This document shows positions 63,002-64,000 of a DNA stretch of 64,000 nt, piece after piece. A program made the position numbers and the translations under genes. Numbering within the stretch: position 1 is the first letter of the stretch; every line of letters starts with the position of its first letter. This stretch comes from Brevinema_A sp051649605 (GTDB lineage Bacteria > Spirochaetota > Brevinematia > Brevinematales > Brevinemataceae), in NCBI GenBank assembly GCA_051649605.1, contig JBOFHK010000017.1:1-64000 (forward strand), written 5' to 3'. The notes below the pieces were generated by a model. That model saw nothing but the letters and a program-made list of their open reading frames with translations, searched no databases and was not told where the DNA came from.

Positions 63002-63834
63002 AAAAAATCCTGAGATTTGGTATTAGTTGTTCCTAGTCTCCACCCCAATTTTCGGGATAGGGAACTAAAAAATTCATGGGAAGGAGTATATAGGCTATTT
63101 ACATAAAGAGGTTTCATAATGGTAAAAGTGTCTCCATTTTCGAATGGTAATACTTCTTGACCATCTGCCCACACTTCGGAATTTGGTGAAGAAGGATTGG
63201 TAATACAAATTTTGTTATTGAGTCCAATCACGAGAGGTCGTTCTCCTAAAATATGGGAGCAGATCGGGGTAATGGTGATTAATTCCATATCTGGTAGAGA
63301 AATAGGGCCACCGGCGGAGAGATTGTAGGCGGTTGATCCTGTTGGACTAGCGATAAGAATCCCATCAGCTCGCACTTTCATTACTTGTTTGTTATTAATA
63401 TAGACTACAAATTCGGTTAAAATCCCCTTGCGTTTGTTTGAGAATAAAAATTCGTTTAAGGCGATCAGTTTTTGACCGTCATTTTTTATTCCAGATAATA
63501 CCATTCTTCTTGTCCATTTATTTTTAGGAGAAAACAGTTTTGGGAGAGATCTTTTGAAGGATTTGGGTTCGAGGTTGGCTAAAAAACCTACTGTACCTCC
63601 TTTGACAGGGATAATAGGAATAGCGTAACGAATATATTTCCGTACTGCTCCAACAAAACTGCCATCCCCACCTATTGAAAAAACAATATGAAATGGTCTA
63701 TTTGAAGGTAGTATGTTATTAGGAGGGACAATAAATGAATTAATGCCGAGTATTGCTAGCTCTTCTTGGAGTAATTGAAACAAAGGGGCTAGATGTGGGG
63801 TGTTTGTTTTCCCTGTAATTAAGGCAGTGGTCAT
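62995..63834 (-). CDS. nadK: NAD kinase
   Basis: A 279-aa kinase making NADP+ from NAD+. The GGDG motif (55-58, FSIGGDGSF), the ALNEFLFSN block and the SPTGSTAYNLSAGGP block are clear. It is co-transcribed with recN, a common bacterial pairing. The ATG follows AGAGG. Confidence 0.95.
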   Translation of the reverse strand: MTTALITGKTNTPHLAPLFQLLQEELAILGINSFIVPPNNILPSNRPFHIVFSIGGDGSFVGAVRKYIRYAIPIIPVKGGTVGFLANLEPKSFKRSLPKLFSPKNKWTRRMVLSGIKNDGQKLIALNEFLFSNKRKGILTEFVVYINNKQVMKVRADGILIASPTGSTAYNLSAGGPISLPDMELITITPICSHILGERPLVIGLNNKICITNPSSPNSEVWADGQEVLPFENGDTFTIMKPLYVNSLYTPSHEFFSSLSRKLGWRLGTTNTKSQDFLC

Positions 63835-63909
63835 AAGAGCCTCTTATTTATTAATCGTTACTATAAATGATACTATTTTTTTTATAAAAATTCAATATCC
63901 TAGTTATGA

Positions 63910-63938
63910 TTGTATAAAAATAAAATCAGTGTTATAAT
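63910..63938 (+). promoter_or_regulatory. Promoter of the gene at the right edge
   Basis: TTGTAT (63910-63915) and TATAAT (63933-63938) with a 17-bp spacer. The ATG at 63944 is only 5 nt past the -10, so the transcript would be leaderless or nearly so. Confidence 0.55.
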
Positions 63939-63943
63939 ATTTT

Positions 63944-64000
63944 ATGAATGATACGGTAAACGAATTGTGGGATTATGGGAAAAAACAGCTCCCTTTAGAT
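63944..64000 (+). CDS. Partial gene at window edge, unidentified
   Basis: An open frame of 19 codons, starting MNDTVNELWDYGKKQL, runs off the window end. The short N terminus is acidic-aromatic, somewhat like the start of DnaA proteins (ELWD helix), but this is too short to name. No Shine-Dalgarno site is visible and the promoter lies directly before the ATG. Confidence 0.4.
   Translation, partial: MNDTVNELWDYGKKQLPLD

Noticed and set aside
1..64000. CRISPR arrays, insertion sequences, prophage or integrases
   Set aside because: No regularly spaced repeats, transposase or phage genes were seen; gene content and base composition look uniform.

Overview
The window is AT-rich chromosomal DNA (about one third G+C by eye) from a diderm bacterium, most likely a spirochaete. 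Pointers to this are a UPF0164/FadL-like outer-membrane protein, lipoproteins with relaxed lipoboxes, a PilZ protein of PlzA type, and short operons separated by strong hairpin terminators. A Brevinema-like lineage would fit, but I cannot confirm the genus. No phage, transposase, CRISPR array or rRNA was seen. Two tRNA genes (Cys, Leu) are present.

Layout. 0-2.1 kb: aspS behind a near-consensus promoter. 2.1-8.0 kb (minus): a five-gene operon encoding a HAMP/PAS-like membrane protein, a UPF0182 membrane protein, a TPR-like protein, an exported protein and a CHAT-type caspase-like protein. 8.1-9.4 kb: a SurA/PpiC-like protein and a coiled-coil membrane protein. 9.5-20.4 kb (minus): a sulfoquinovose catabolic operon (TRAP importer DctQMP, TauE-type exporter, beta-hydroxyacid dehydrogenase, FucI-like isomerase, YihQ-type sulfoquinovosidase, an M24 pseudo-peptidase, transaldolase) with an adjacent LacI-type regulator and a palindromic operator. 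20.6-20.8 kb: tRNA-Cys and tRNA-Leu. 21-25.5 kb: a stomatin-like protein, a LamG/FN3 exported protein and a GT80 sialyltransferase-like lipoprotein. 25.6-30.5 kb (minus): a GntR-controlled ascorbate-type PTS operon with a phosphotriesterase-family lactonase candidate, a creatininase-family enzyme and a UPF0309 SIS protein. It has a consensus promoter overlapped by a perfect 34-bp palindrome.

30.9-64 kb is mostly housekeeping: gyrA, a WbaP-like sugar-phosphate transferase, an MsrA-MsrB fusion, nadE, tenA, pheST, lysS, manC, pyrG, an arylsulfate sulfotransferase, infC-rpmI-rplT, radA, a murC-TPR-PilZ-LapA operon, the UPF0164 outer-membrane protein, polA, recN and nadK. The window ends inside the first codons of an unidentified gene.

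The sulfoquinovose operon can be read as a complete transaldolase-type (sulfo-TAL) route. SQ or its glycosides enter by TRAP and the cytoplasmic GH31 enzyme frees SQ. The isomerase then gives 6-deoxy-6-sulfofructose, and the transaldolase yields sulfolactaldehyde plus fructose 6-phosphate. The dehydrogenase reduces sulfolactaldehyde to DHPS, which the TauE-type protein exports. Several enzymes in the window look partly dead: the MsrA half of the Msr fusion, the glutaminase half of NadE and the M24 protein all lack catalytic residues. Other points worth a second look are a GT80 sialyltransferase-like lipoprotein, a candidate AUA start codon, a leaderless regulator gene and two candidate small RNAs upstream of polA.
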